NCBI GenBank assembly: GCA_959600905.1
Contig: CAUGNO010000015.1
Location: 1 to 25,580 of the forward strand
Direction of reading: 5' to 3'
DNA: 25,580 nt
DNA from: UMGS1975 sp959600905
GTDB lineage: Bacteria > Bacillota > Clostridia > Christensenellales > QAND01
Shown here: positions 7,456 to 16,717 of the stretch, in pieces
Numbering within the stretch: position 1 is the stretch's first letter
Layout of the letters: each line of letters starts with the position of its first letter
Made by a program: the position numbers and the translations under genes
The notes under the pieces: model-generated
The model's input: only the letters and a program-made list of their open reading frames with translations
Database searches by the model: none
Told to the model about the DNA's origin: nothing

Positions 7456-8325
7456 ATGAACCCTTTTCATCTGATTACGGATTCCACTGCTGATTTGCCA
7501 GCCCAATATTATAAAGAGCACCAAGTAGAATGCATGCCGTTTACCTATATCCTAGAGGATACGCCGCATACCGACGTACCCGGAGAGACGGATCTAACTG
7601 CATTTTATCAAGCGGTACGTCAAGGCGCTCTGCCGACGACGACCAATATCAATTATGCGACCATCATGCAGACTGTGGTGCCCTTGATGGAGCAGGGGGC
7701 GGATGTGCTGTATGTATGTTTTTCTTCCGCCCTTACCTCTACCTATCAGTTCGCGGTATCCTGCATAGAGGAATTGGAGCAGCGTTTTCCTGGCCAGCAC
7801 TTTTATGTCGTAGACAGCCGCTCGGCTGCCATCGGCCAAGGCATGGTGGTAGACTATGCTGTGAAAATGAAAGAGCGCGGTGCTTCGGCAGAGGAGATTG
7901 CCCAGGCCCTGCCTCCCTATATTCAAACCATAGAGCTATGGTTTATGGTGGACAGCCTAGACCATCTGCGCCGTGGCGGACGTATTTCCGGCGCAGCCGC
8001 TACTTTTGGTAAAATGTTGAATATTAAGCCTGTGCTGCATGTAGATGAAAACGGTGCGCTCATTCCCATGGCTAAGATCAACGGCCGCAAAAAGGGCATG
8101 CGTTATTTGGTACAAAAGCTTTCAGAGCGAGCAGAAAACCTAAATGACCAAACCGTTTATATTGTGCATGGCGATTGCTTGGAAGACGCAATCCGTCTAA
8201 AAGCCATGATTGAGCAAGAGCTTGGCGTCACAAAGCTGGAAATTGTGGAGCTCGGCCCTGTGGTAGGGTCACACACCGGCGCCGGCATCCTTGCCGTGAT
8301 TTTCCAAGGGCGCTCCCGCAGCTAA
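7456..8325 (+). CDS. DegV family fatty-acid-binding protein (FakB-like)
   Basis: A 289-residue DegV protein. It starts HLITDSTADLP as is typical, has TTTNIN in the TSxP position near residue 61, SSALTSTY near 92 with the serine that contacts the fatty-acid carboxylate in FakB proteins, DSRSAAIGQG, GRISGAAATFGKMLNIKPVL in the C-terminal half, and ends near GPVVGSHTGAG. FakB presents exogenous or recycled fatty acids to the kinase FakA for phosphorylation; no fakA is in the window. The ATG at 7456 follows CGGAGGT at 6 nt, so the open frame further upstream is not coding. It appears monocistronic. Confidence 0.92.
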   Translation: MNPFHLITDSTADLPAQYYKEHQVECMPFTYILEDTPHTDVPGETDLTAFYQAVRQGALPTTTNINYATIMQTVVPLMEQGADVLYVCFSSALTSTYQFAVSCIEELEQRFPGQHFYVVDSRSAAIGQGMVVDYAVKMKERGASAEEIAQALPPYIQTIELWFMVDSLDHLRRGGRISGAAATFGKMLNIKPVLHVDENGALIPMAKINGRKKGMRYLVQKLSERAENLNDQTVYIVHGDCLEDAIRLKAMIEQELGVTKLEIVELGPVVGSHTGAGILAVIFQGRSRS

Positions 8326-8645
8326 TGCGCCCGCTCCGGCTTCTGCGCTGTTGAGCCGTTTCCGGCGCAGCCTCTGATCTCTCGTATCGAGTATTTTTCT
8401 CCGTATGAACGATCCTTAACGTTTGTCTGCCATTTGTGGCTACAAACACCTTATCACCAAACTTTTTTATTGATGTCTAGGATCATCTTTTCAGGTGTAT
8501 AGCATAAAACTCTTTTCCGCCCCTTCGGCAATAAGCACTGGAGGTGCTCCTGATAAAAGATTGCCCATACCGAATCCTCACCTTCTTATGGCTTTGTTCT
8601 ATGAAGAAAAGGATTTTGCTTGAAGTTTGCCAATAGACGGTAAAA
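8326..8645. other. Gene-free stretch after degV
   Basis: About 320 nt with no convincing gene. It holds a 6-bp stem with a 16-nt loop (CTGCGC at 8343-8348, GCGCAG at 8365-8370) and a weak CTCG/CGAG hairpin followed by ATTTTT near 8381-8397 that may terminate degV. Minus-strand open frames run through it (FGDKVFVATNGR near 8430-8460; RYGQSFIRSTSSAY near 8525-8575), broken by stops and lacking starts with ribosome binding sites. They may be remnants of a lost gene. Confidence 0.4.
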
Positions 8646-8699
8646 TGATAAAAAACCCTTTGAGAAAGTGTCATTTCTTTCTCAAAGGGTTTTTTATCA
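8646..8699. terminator. 23-bp perfect inverted repeat, probable bidirectional terminator
   Basis: The 23-nt arm 8646-8668 is perfectly complementary to 8677-8699 with an 8-nt loop. Both strands end in a run of six T within the stem, so it can terminate transcripts from either side. It lies 12 nt after the end of the broken gene fragment at 8712, which suggests that it closes the PH-domain transcript. Confidence 0.75.
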
Positions 8700-8711
8700 A
8701 GCTGAAGTTCA

Positions 8712-8945
8712 TTAATGAAAGCTATCATAAACGGAACATCCTAAAAACTGAATTGGCCATCCATCTTTATATCCTGTTTTAGGTAGCCCACGTAATTGAT
8801 GATATTTCGTAATAGCGTATTAAATGGCCCTATAATGCACACTTCCACTATCTTTAATACTTGTTGGAATTGGTATCCCTAATACAAGTAACAAACATTG
8901 CCAATTTGCATTTTCTTCTTCGTCTAAATTACTCCCTTTATCACC
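8712..8945 (-). pseudogene. Broken coding fragment of unknown family
   Basis: A single minus-strand frame reads as protein for about 77 codons with one internal TAA (8820-8822). Before the stop it gives SNLDEEENANWQCLLLVL and GIPIPTSIKDSGSVHYRAI; after it, ITKYHQLRGLPKTGYKDG and WPIQFLGCSVYDSFH. Both halves have natural composition and share the frame, which argues for one gene with a nonsense mutation. No usable start codon or ribosome binding site lies in frame upstream, so the 5' end is also lost. It begins just after the PH-domain gene ends. I do not recognise the family. Confidence 0.45.
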
Positions 8946-8965
8946 TCAAGTTCATCAATGGTATA

Positions 8966-9562
8966 CTAGCCTCGATATTTTGTTCTATATCCATGATTTT
9001 CTTCCGGCCTTAAATCATTTGGATACATGGTGTCTGCATAAATATCTCTTTGAAGTTTTTTTACAAGCTGGAATACCTCTGTATAATCTGCAATGCTATT
9101 GATTCCCATGATGGCCGGCATTCCTTTGCGTGTGAATTGATTTGTTGTTAATTGAACATCCCCTACATGAAACATTTGATCAAAAATGCCTCGATGCAAA
9201 TTGACACGTGACAATTCTGCAAATGTCTTGGTTTCTAAATTCATTGTAAAAACGCCACTTGATATATACACAGCATGATCGGTTACTATATAGCAAGTAT
9301 TTTTGTATCTTCTTAATGAAAAAAGCACACCTGCAAGATAAATCCATACTGGCATCAAATGAAATAGCATAAATGGGATCATGACAAAGTTCATGCTTCC
9401 TATTGCTATTCCCAGAAAGCCTGTGTCAAATATTGCCCAAATGATAGCCACTGGTAATAATGGATTAAAGATACTCTCAAATATAAAACATTTTTTGTCT
9501 GGTTTCCCTTCATACAAAATTGTTTCATTCGATCCAACCATACTTTTTAACTCTTCTACCAT
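8966..9562 (-). CDS. Membrane protein with bacterial PH domain
   Basis: A 198-residue protein. After a short N-terminal region with ETILYEGKPDKK come two hydrophobic segments, about residues 28-55 (NPLLPVAIIWAIF...) and 60-82 (MIPFMLFHLMPVWIYLAGVL). A bPH2-type domain follows, with YIVTDHAVYISSGVF and the VQLTTNQ and RKGMPAIMGINSI elements. This matches the YdbS/YdbT-like arrangement (DUF304). The function of such proteins is not settled. The ATG at 9562 is 8 nt after AGGGG; an upstream TTG at 9619 lies inside a hairpin and is rejected. Base composition is clearly more AT-rich than the flanking degV and lysS genes, which hints at separate acquisition. Confidence 0.75.
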   Translation of the reverse strand: MVEELKSMVGSNETILYEGKPDKKCFIFESIFNPLLPVAIIWAIFDTGFLGIAIGSMNFVMIPFMLFHLMPVWIYLAGVLFSLRRYKNTCYIVTDHAVYISSGVFTMNLETKTFAELSRVNLHRGIFDQMFHVGDVQLTTNQFTRKGMPAIMGINSIADYTEVFQLVKKLQRDIYADTMYPNDLRPEENHGYRTKYRG

Positions 9563-9607
9563 ACTATTTTCCCCTTCAAACTTCTTATTGGTATTTCTGT
9601 TCCTTCT

Positions 9608-9640
9608 AAAAATGGGCAATCCCGATCAGGACTGCCCATT
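9608..9640 (-). terminator. Terminator-like hairpin between lysS and the PH-domain gene
   Basis: AATGGGCA (9611-9618) pairs with TGCCCATT (9633-9640), extended inwards by a few pairs with one mismatch, and the minus strand continues with T5 (9608-9612). It may end the greA-lysS transcript. A candidate promoter lies just upstream at 9651-9680, so it may instead be a leader hairpin of the PH-domain gene. Confidence 0.6.
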
Positions 9641-9650
9641 CATTCTACTA

Positions 9651-9680
9651 TTTATGCATTTCAGCATCAAATGATGTAAA
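9651..9680 (-). promoter_or_regulatory. Candidate promoter for the PH-domain gene
   Basis: Minus-strand TTTACA (9675-9680), 18-nt spacer, CATAAA (9651-9656), each matching the sigma-A consensus at 4-5 of 6 positions. The predicted start would be a few bases ahead of the hairpin at 9608-9640. Confidence 0.35.
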
Positions 9681-9763
9681 TTTGATTCAATCGCTATTTC
9701 TGGATTTTACCAAATGAGGTACATCCCGTTTTCGGGGGTAAAACGATACATCCTTACATCATC

Positions 9764-11704
<1,941 letters not shown>

Positions 11705-11709
11705 GCTGC

Positions 11710-12183
11710 TCACCTCTTAATGCTTACGATTGTATATTCTACGGCCCCGCCCGGAGTCGTAACCTCTACTTTGTCTCCCTTGTTATGGCCAATCAACGCC
11801 TGCCCTACCGGCGATTCGTTGGAGATCTTTCCCTCCAGCGGGTTGGCCTCTGTGGAGCCGACGATGACATAAGTCATCTTCTCGTTGTTGCCCTGCTCTT
11901 GCACCACGACGGTAGAGCCGATACTCACCGTCTTTGTATTCAATGCAGATTCATCGATGATGGTGGCGTTGCGCAGGCGCTCCTCCAGCTGTTTAATTTC
12001 GCCTTCGATACGGCTCTGCTCATTTTTCGCCTCATCATATTCTGCATTTTCGGATAAGTCGCCAAAGCCGCGCGCTTCCTTGATTTGCTCCGCAATTTCC
12101 TTACGGGTTACGGTTTTCATATACTCCAGTCGTTCTTCCAGTTCGCGTACGCCTTCGGCGGTTAAAATCGTTTCATTCGCCAT
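11710..12183 (-). CDS. greA: Transcription elongation factor GreA
   Basis: A 157-residue protein, the family's usual length. It has an N-terminal coiled coil (LTAEGVRELEERLEYMK... to ...RLRNATII, residues 8-76) with the tip GFGDLSENAEYDEAK, which carries the acidic residues inserted into the RNA polymerase secondary channel. A C-terminal FKBP-like domain follows (VGSTEANPLEGKISNESPVGQALIG). It stimulates cleavage of backtracked RNA by RNA polymerase. The ATG at 12183 follows AAGGAG at a rather long 12 nt. It is the first gene of greA-lysS and has its own promoter at 12259-12288, with a terminator-like hairpin in a leader of about 70 nt. Confidence 0.95.
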   Translation of the reverse strand: MANETILTAEGVRELEERLEYMKTVTRKEIAEQIKEARGFGDLSENAEYDEAKNEQSRIEGEIKQLEERLRNATIIDESALNTKTVSIGSTVVVQEQGNNEKMTYVIVGSTEANPLEGKISNESPVGQALIGHNKGDKVEVTTPGGAVEYTIVSIKR

Positions 12184-12212
12184 GGTTTGTTTATGCTCCT
12201 TCCGCACAGCAC

Positions 12213-12244
12213 AAAATAAAAAGGACGGGCGTATGACGCCCTCC
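12213..12244 (-). terminator. Terminator-like hairpin in the greA leader
   Basis: GGGCGT (12227-12232) pairs with ACGCCC (12236-12241) around ATG; outer GGA/TCC pairs extend it with one bulged base. The minus strand then reads T5, A, T4. It lies about 8 nt after the predicted transcription start and 30 nt before the greA start codon, so it falls inside the greA transcript and is not simply the end of dusB. Early termination would give an RNA of roughly 35-40 nt. Confidence 0.65.
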
Positions 12245-12258
12245 ATGAATTTCTATTT

Positions 12259-12288
12259 ATTATACGGGGCCTCGTACTACTTTGTCAA
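12259..12288 (-). promoter_or_regulatory. Near-consensus sigma-A promoter for greA-lysS
   Basis: Minus-strand TTGACA (12283-12288), 18-nt spacer, TATAAT (12259-12264). Both hexamers match the consensus perfectly. The predicted start is near 12252. Confidence 0.85.
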
Positions 12289-12325
12289 CTCAAAAAGCCC
12301 GGTGCTTCCTTGCAAAAATGGCCTT

Positions 12326-13285
12326 TCATCCACCCAAGAGGATCTCTTTCATGCGCAGCTTTAGTTCATCGGCCCGTTCCGCCTGGTTGATGCTGGCGCG
12401 TGCCTTGGCCGCCCCCGGCGCGCTATGGATATATGCCGCCATCAGCTTGCGCAAAAACGGCACAGCAAAGGCCTCCCCACGCAGCGCTACTTCCAAATCA
12501 ATATGTTTTTGTACCACTGCATACTGCTCTTCCGTCGTCGGCGTCTTATCTGCAAAAATCCATGGGTTTCCCATGGCCGCACGGCCTACCATCACCGCAT
12601 CGCACCCAGTCTCCCGGATGCGCTCTTCCGCCTCTGCCCTGCTCTTTACATCGCCGTTGCCTATCACCGGAATGGATACTGCCTGCTTGGCCTGCCTTAC
12701 TGCCTCCCAATTCGCCGTACCAGCATAGCCCTGTTCTCTCGTCCTTCCATGCATGGTCAACGCCGCCGCCCCAGAATCCTCCGCCATTCTGGCAAATGCA
12801 GCGCTCACATTCTGGCCTTCAAAAAAACCCATCCTTGTTTTGACCGTTACCGGCATATCAACAGCACGCACCACTGCCTCAATGATGCGCCCCGCCAACG
12901 GAAGATTTTGTATCAGCGCGCTTCCATCGCCGTTTCTTACGATTTTTACAGCCGGACAGCCCATGTTGATATCAACCATTACGATGCGCCCGTCTTCTCT
13001 GTCTTGGATACGTTTGGCCGCCTCCGCCATGGTTTGCGGATCGCTGCCAAAAATTTGTGCTGCAAGCGGCGGCTCCTCCGGGTGGATCTGCAAAAGCTCT
13101 GCGCTCTTTGCGCTCATCAAATATCCCTTTGCGCTTACCATTTCCGTATATGAAAAATGACAGCCCATCTGTGCACAGATGAGCCGCATTGCTTGATCTG
13201 TAATCCCTGCCATCGGCGCGAGCAGCATGCGTCCCGGCAAAACAACAGACCCAATGTTCCATTTTTGGTCTATGCTCCGCACCAT
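12326..13285 (-). CDS. dusB: tRNA-dihydrouridine synthase B
   Basis: A 319-residue FMN enzyme of the DusB group that reduces uridines in the tRNA D-loop. It shows LLAPMAGITDQAMR near residue 21, QIFGSDP, the catalytic cysteine in NMGCPAVKIVRNGDGSAL, KTRMGF, the LTMHGRTREQGYAG segment, and the phosphate-binding GNGDV and VMVGRAAMGNPWIF near 245. The C-terminal helical domain is complete. The ATG at 13285 is 11 nt after AGGAG and 6 nt after the stop of the upstream anchored protein, so they share a transcript. A weak short stem (AAGC/GCTT then T5) near 12290-12305 may end it. Confidence 0.93.
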   Translation of the reverse strand: MVRSIDQKWNIGSVVLPGRMLLAPMAGITDQAMRLICAQMGCHFSYTEMVSAKGYLMSAKSAELLQIHPEEPPLAAQIFGSDPQTMAEAAKRIQDREDGRIVMVDINMGCPAVKIVRNGDGSALIQNLPLAGRIIEAVVRAVDMPVTVKTRMGFFEGQNVSAAFARMAEDSGAAALTMHGRTREQGYAGTANWEAVRQAKQAVSIPVIGNGDVKSRAEAEERIRETGCDAVMVGRAAMGNPWIFADKTPTTEEQYAVVQKHIDLEVALRGEAFAVPFLRKLMAAYIHSAPGAAKARASINQAERADELKLRMKEILLGG

Positions 13286-13291
13286 ATCCCA

Positions 13292-13909
13292 TTATTCTCC
13301 TGAGGGTGAAGGGCTTGTCTGCGTTTCCGGCTCGGTCTCTGGCGTAGGCGTTGTGGCCAAAGTCGGCATCGGGGCGATGCTTTCCACCGGATCCTGGGAA
13401 ATACAGCGCATATCCGTAACGATCCACTGTCCGCCGCTCTTTCTCAGTTTCAAGCTGTATATACCATTGGCAAAGGCCGGAATGGCGGGTACCTCATCCC
13501 CTTCCTCAGTTTCCACAGCATAATCGCCTTGCAGGTTTTTCACCGAAACATGAATCTTAACTGTTGCGGAAAAACCCCACGGCCATGCCCATACCCAATT
13601 GGTTTCATTGCTTTCTACAAAATTTGAAATCGAATACTGGTCATAGATGGTTTTTTGCTCATCCAGCTTGCCGCTATTGACAAGGGAATCTGAAAAATAC
13701 TGTCCCAAGGTTTCCCTCGTGATGTCCTGAGTATCCTGCGATAGGGTATAGCTGATATACGTCGACATGGCCTCGTCGCCAAAAATCATTGCGCTGGTGA
13801 TTTGCATAGCAGACAAAAACAAAACCACACCGATCAAAAGCACGATGCCGCAGATGATCAAGCGTCGCTTAAAAAAATCTTTTATGGTAGTCGGATGATC
13901 CTTTTCCAA
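13292..13909 (-). CDS. Membrane-anchored extracytoplasmic protein of unknown function
   Basis: A 205-residue protein with a basic N-terminus (KDFFKRR), one transmembrane helix at about residues 17-40 (LIICGIVLLIGVVLFLSAM) and a ~140-residue outer domain. It ends in a low-complexity tail rich in P, T, E and S (ATTPTPETEPETQTSPSPSG). No lipobox or known domain is visible. The only reasonable start is TTG at 13909, about 9 nt after GGGAGG; the next in-frame ATG falls inside the transmembrane helix. It is cotranscribed with dusB, which says little about function. A promoter is visible at 13942-13970. Confidence 0.7.
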   Translation of the reverse strand: MEKDHPTTIKDFFKRRLIICGIVLLIGVVLFLSAMQITSAMIFGDEAMSTYISYTLSQDTQDITRETLGQYFSDSLVNSGKLDEQKTIYDQYSISNFVESNETNWVWAWPWGFSATVKIHVSVKNLQGDYAVETEEGDEVPAIPAFANGIYSLKLRKSGGQWIVTDMRCISQDPVESIAPMPTLATTPTPETEPETQTSPSPSGE

Positions 13910-13941
13910 TCCTTGCCACCTCCCATAGATTGTCTTATCAT

Positions 13942-13970
13942 ATCATAGCTTTGTTTGCCGCCGCAAGCAA
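13942..13970 (-). promoter_or_regulatory. Promoter for the anchored protein-dusB operon
   Basis: Minus-strand TTGCTT (13965-13970), 17-nt spacer, TATGAT (13942-13947), 33 nt ahead of the TTG start codon. Confidence 0.55.
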
Positions 13971-13992
13971 TGGTTTGCCCACTGCCCGCTTT

Positions 13993-14898
13993 CTAGGCCA
14001 ACGGCCAGTCCACATAGATTGTCAGCACACCCTGCCACAGCTTGGCAGATACCCGGCCGCCCATCTGCTGCACCAAATTACGCACAATGGCCAACCCCAG
14101 GCCGGTATTGCGTCCGGTTCTCATCTTGTCTGCGGTATAAAATCGGTCAAACAGATGCGCTACATCTTCTTCCGTCAGCATCTGCGCACGGTTAGAAAAC
14201 GTCGTATGGAGCCATGTTCCTTGGCAATAGGCCGTAATGACCAGCTTTTCCGATGCATGTTTGAGTGCATTTTGGAACAGATTGGTATATACCCGGGCCA
14301 CCGCTTCCTTGTCCGCTTGAATGGGAGGCATGTCTTGCTGCACGCCCTGTAGATCCGGTTCTATGCCCGCTTCTTGAAAATCGTAATAAAAGGCCGCGGC
14401 CAATTCATACAAAAGGCTTTGCACCTGGATCGGCTCGCGCCGCAACACATAGCCGCCGGCTTCCATCCTGGATAGATCATACAGCCCTGTGATGAGTGCC
14501 TGCAAGGCCCTCGCCCGGCTTTGCACAATATCCAGGTAGCGCCGTCTTTCTTGTTCGGGCAGTTTATCATCCTGCATAAGCTGCAAATAGCCTAGCACGC
14601 TGGTCAGCGGGGTACGGAGGTCATGGGTGATGTTGGCAATCTCTTGCCTTAACTCATTTTCCCTGCGCGCATGCTGTAAATCTCCTTCTCTTTTGGCACT
14701 GATCAGGCCATTGATCTCCTTAAACAGCGCTTCTGTATCCTTTTGCGGCACAGATAAAAGCAGCTGCTGTGTCGTATTGGTCTGCACGATTTCGCGTATA
14801 GAGCGAGCTGCCTGCCGCATATTGCGTTTGATCAGGCAGACAATGCAAACGCTTACTGCCGTAATTATCCAGGATATCGTGATCCAGAGCCATGCCAT
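13993..14898 (-). CDS. Sensor histidine kinase with a single N-terminal membrane helix
   Basis: A 301-residue HisKA/HATPase_c kinase. One transmembrane helix (about 4-24) is followed by a charged helix, the H box with phosphoacceptor H92 in NITHDLRTPLTS, the N box NLFQNALKHA, LFDRFYTAD, and the G2 box GRNTGLGLAIVRNLVQQMGG. There is no extracellular loop or sensor domain, so it may receive its signal inside the membrane or from the ABC transporter, as in antimicrobial-peptide sensing systems. It is the partner of the response regulator at 16816-17508. The start has AGGAGG at 7 nt. It lies downstream of the permease but beyond a terminator at 14943-14967, so it should be made at a lower level. 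Confidence 0.9.
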   Translation of the reverse strand: MAWLWITISWIITAVSVCIVCLIKRNMRQAARSIREIVQTNTTQQLLLSVPQKDTEALFKEINGLISAKREGDLQHARRENELRQEIANITHDLRTPLTSVLGYLQLMQDDKLPEQERRRYLDIVQSRARALQALITGLYDLSRMEAGGYVLRREPIQVQSLLYELAAAFYYDFQEAGIEPDLQGVQQDMPPIQADKEAVARVYTNLFQNALKHASEKLVITAYCQGTWLHTTFSNRAQMLTEEDVAHLFDRFYTADKMRTGRNTGLGLAIVRNLVQQMGGRVSAKLWQGVLTIYVDWPLA

Positions 14899-14942
14899 GC
14901 CATTCCCTCCTTTTTTTCATCATATCATACCGTGGTATAAAC

Positions 14943-14967
14943 AAAAAGCGGAACCAAAAGGTTCCGC
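14943..14967 (-). terminator. Intrinsic terminator between the ABC permease and the kinase
   Basis: Perfect 8-bp stem GCGGAACC (14948-14955) with its complement at 14960-14967, loop AAAA on the plus strand, then T5 on the minus strand. It lies 14 nt after the permease stop and 45 nt before the kinase start. Confidence 0.85.
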
Positions 14968-14981
14968 CTTTCAGCGCTTGC

Positions 14982-15746
14982 TTATTTGATCTCTCTGCGC
15001 TGAAATAACGCCAAGCCAACCACCGTGGCCACAATGGCATAGCCAAGGCCTACGATTAAGCATTTTCCAAGCACATCTCCGAATACAATGGTATTTTTTA
15101 CAATACTGTCGAACTGGGGCATCAAAAGCCAACTGCGAATGGTCAGGAATACCGGACCCAGGAGCTGCGCCAGCCAGCTGCAGAACTGTGCGCCCAAGGT
15201 AAACATGATAAAGAATACCGAAATGCAAACTCCATTGCTCTTGATGGTAAAGGACAAAAAGTTTGCCACGCACAACGCCCCTACAAACAGCGGCAGGCAT
15301 AGCACGACCCTTTGGAAAAAGATAGGAAGCGCTACCTGCAAGACCATCTGGTCCCCCGGGCCCATCAAAATCAGCGTACTGAGGATCAGTACCGCCAGCA
15401 AAACGATGAGGCTGATGACTGCTACAATCAATTCCGCAATGAGCTTGCCAAAAAACAGGCTGGTTCTTGAGATGCCGAATGCCACCGTATTTTTCATCGT
15501 CTGGTTTTTATATTCGTCGGAAAATACTGCATCTACGATGAGGATTGTCATATAGACGCCCATGCTCAGCAGCGGAACGCATGCCAGTAAAACATCCCCC
15601 AGCCCTATGTTTGCGTTGTTGACTCTATTTTGAAACGCTGTAACGGTGACAAAGAATAAGATAAATGCACTCAATATGCCGATTAAAATATAAGGATATT
15701 TACGGTGCCTCGTTTTATATAGTTCGCTGCGAATGATATTAAACAT
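14982..15746 (-). CDS. ABC-2 type transporter permease
   Basis: A 254-residue integral membrane protein that starts MFNIIRSELYKTRHRKYPYI, typical for ABC-2 permeases of the bacitracin/lantibiotic immunity type. About six hydrophobic segments follow: near 19-38, 52-72, 100-128, 136-160, 168-195 and 222-247. The conserved early cytoplasmic EYKNQTMKN segment is at about residue 78. It would form the membrane channel with the ATPase encoded 19 nt upstream. The ATG at 15746 follows GGAGGAG at 5 nt. Only one permease gene is present, so it may work as a homodimer. Confidence 0.88.
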   Translation of the reverse strand: MFNIIRSELYKTRHRKYPYILIGILSAFILFFVTVTAFQNRVNNANIGLGDVLLACVPLLSMGVYMTILIVDAVFSDEYKNQTMKNTVAFGISRTSLFFGKLIAELIVAVISLIVLLAVLILSTLILMGPGDQMVLQVALPIFFQRVVLCLPLFVGALCVANFLSFTIKSNGVCISVFFIMFTLGAQFCSWLAQLLGPVFLTIRSWLLMPQFDSIVKNTIVFGDVLGKCLIVGLGYAIVATVVGLALFQRREIK

Positions 15747-15765
15747 ATCTGCTCCTCCTCTTACA

Positions 15766-16683
15766 TTACTTATCCTGGCCGATCAAGGAAAGGAAATATT
15801 CCTCCAGATTGGCCGTATGCGTATTGATGGAAAGCAAGCCAACCCCGGCCATAGAAAGCGCCTGCGCTACCTTGCCCGGTGCGGACAAATATGCATACAC
15901 CCGCATCTTATTATCCGGCAATACTTCGAACTCACGGCAGTTGAGCCTGCTCTCCAATGCGACGGCAGCTTTGGCCGTATCATCCACCGTCAGTTCGATA
16001 AACTCACGGCAACGCTGCTCGATCTCCTTGGCCGTAATCTCCTGGAGCATGCATCCATGGTCTATAAATCCATAATGCGTTGCCAGATTTGTCAGCTCGG
16101 ATAGAATATGGCTTGAAATCAGAATCGTCGTATTCTGTTCTCGATTCAATTGTAAGAGGATTTCTCTGAATTGAATGATTCCGGTGGGGTCCAGCCCGTT
16201 GATAGGCTCATCCAGCACCAGGAAATCCGGGTGCCCCATCACGGCCAGCGCCAAGCCCAGCCGCTGTTTCATCCCCAAGGAAAAGTTTTTGAACTTTTTC
16301 CTGCGTGTATCCGACAGACCCACCATTTCCAGCGCTTCTTGGATGCAGCTTTTGCCTACGATGCCTCTCTGTATCCTGTAATACTCCAAGTTCTGCTCTG
16401 CTGTCATGAACGGATAGAACGACGGCGTTTCTATCATTGCCCCGATGCGCGTCCTCATCCTGCGTACGCTATCCGGCTCTGTACGGCCAAAGAGCACGAT
16501 TTCTCCGCTTGTAGGGTAGCTCTGCGCCGTAATTAGGCGCATCAGCGTTGTTTTACCCGCTCCGTTTTTGCCGACCAGGCCATAAATTTGTCCTTTTTCC
16601 AAATGCATATCCACATGATCCAGCGCCAAAGCATGGCCGTATTGCTTGGTAAGCTGTCTGGTTTGTAAAATGCTTTCTGCCAT
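15766..16683 (-). CDS. ABC transporter ATP-binding protein (BcrA-like)
   Basis: A 305-residue ABC ATPase with Walker A GKNGAGKT (38-45), signature FSLGMKQRLGLA, Walker B FLVLDEP with NGLDPTGI, and an H-loop ILISSHILSEL. A C-terminal extension of about 90 residues follows the nucleotide-binding domain. The LGMKQRLGLA wording and the extension fit the BcrA/DrrA-like group used for peptide antibiotic export or immunity. It energises the permease that follows. The ATG follows GAGGAC at 6 nt. Its promoter region (16718-16771) carries a repeat operator that fits the neighbouring OmpR-type regulator. The transported molecule cannot be told. Confidence 0.92.
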   Translation of the reverse strand: MAESILQTRQLTKQYGHALALDHVDMHLEKGQIYGLVGKNGAGKTTLMRLITAQSYPTSGEIVLFGRTEPDSVRRMRTRIGAMIETPSFYPFMTAEQNLEYYRIQRGIVGKSCIQEALEMVGLSDTRRKKFKNFSLGMKQRLGLALAVMGHPDFLVLDEPINGLDPTGIIQFREILLQLNREQNTTILISSHILSELTNLATHYGFIDHGCMLQEITAKEIEQRCREFIELTVDDTAKAAVALESRLNCREFEVLPDNKMRVYAYLSAPGKVAQALSMAGVGLLSINTHTANLEEYFLSLIGQDK

Positions 16684-16717
16684 ATTCTTGTCCTCTCTCT
16701 TTTTGGTTTACAAGTGT

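Noticed and set aside
8483..8728. 81-codon minus-strand open frame across the long hairpin
   Set aside because: It reads through both arms of the 23-bp repeat and has no good ribosome binding site, so a terminator is the simpler reading.
8927..8968. TAG stop of the PH-domain gene read through (13 more codons in frame)
   Set aside because: The extension is short, ends at another TAG, and nothing suggests pyrrolysine or programmed readthrough.
12425..13153. 242-codon plus-strand open frame opposite dusB
   Set aside because: Fully antisense to a well-supported dusB gene with its catalytic motif; composition is not protein-like.
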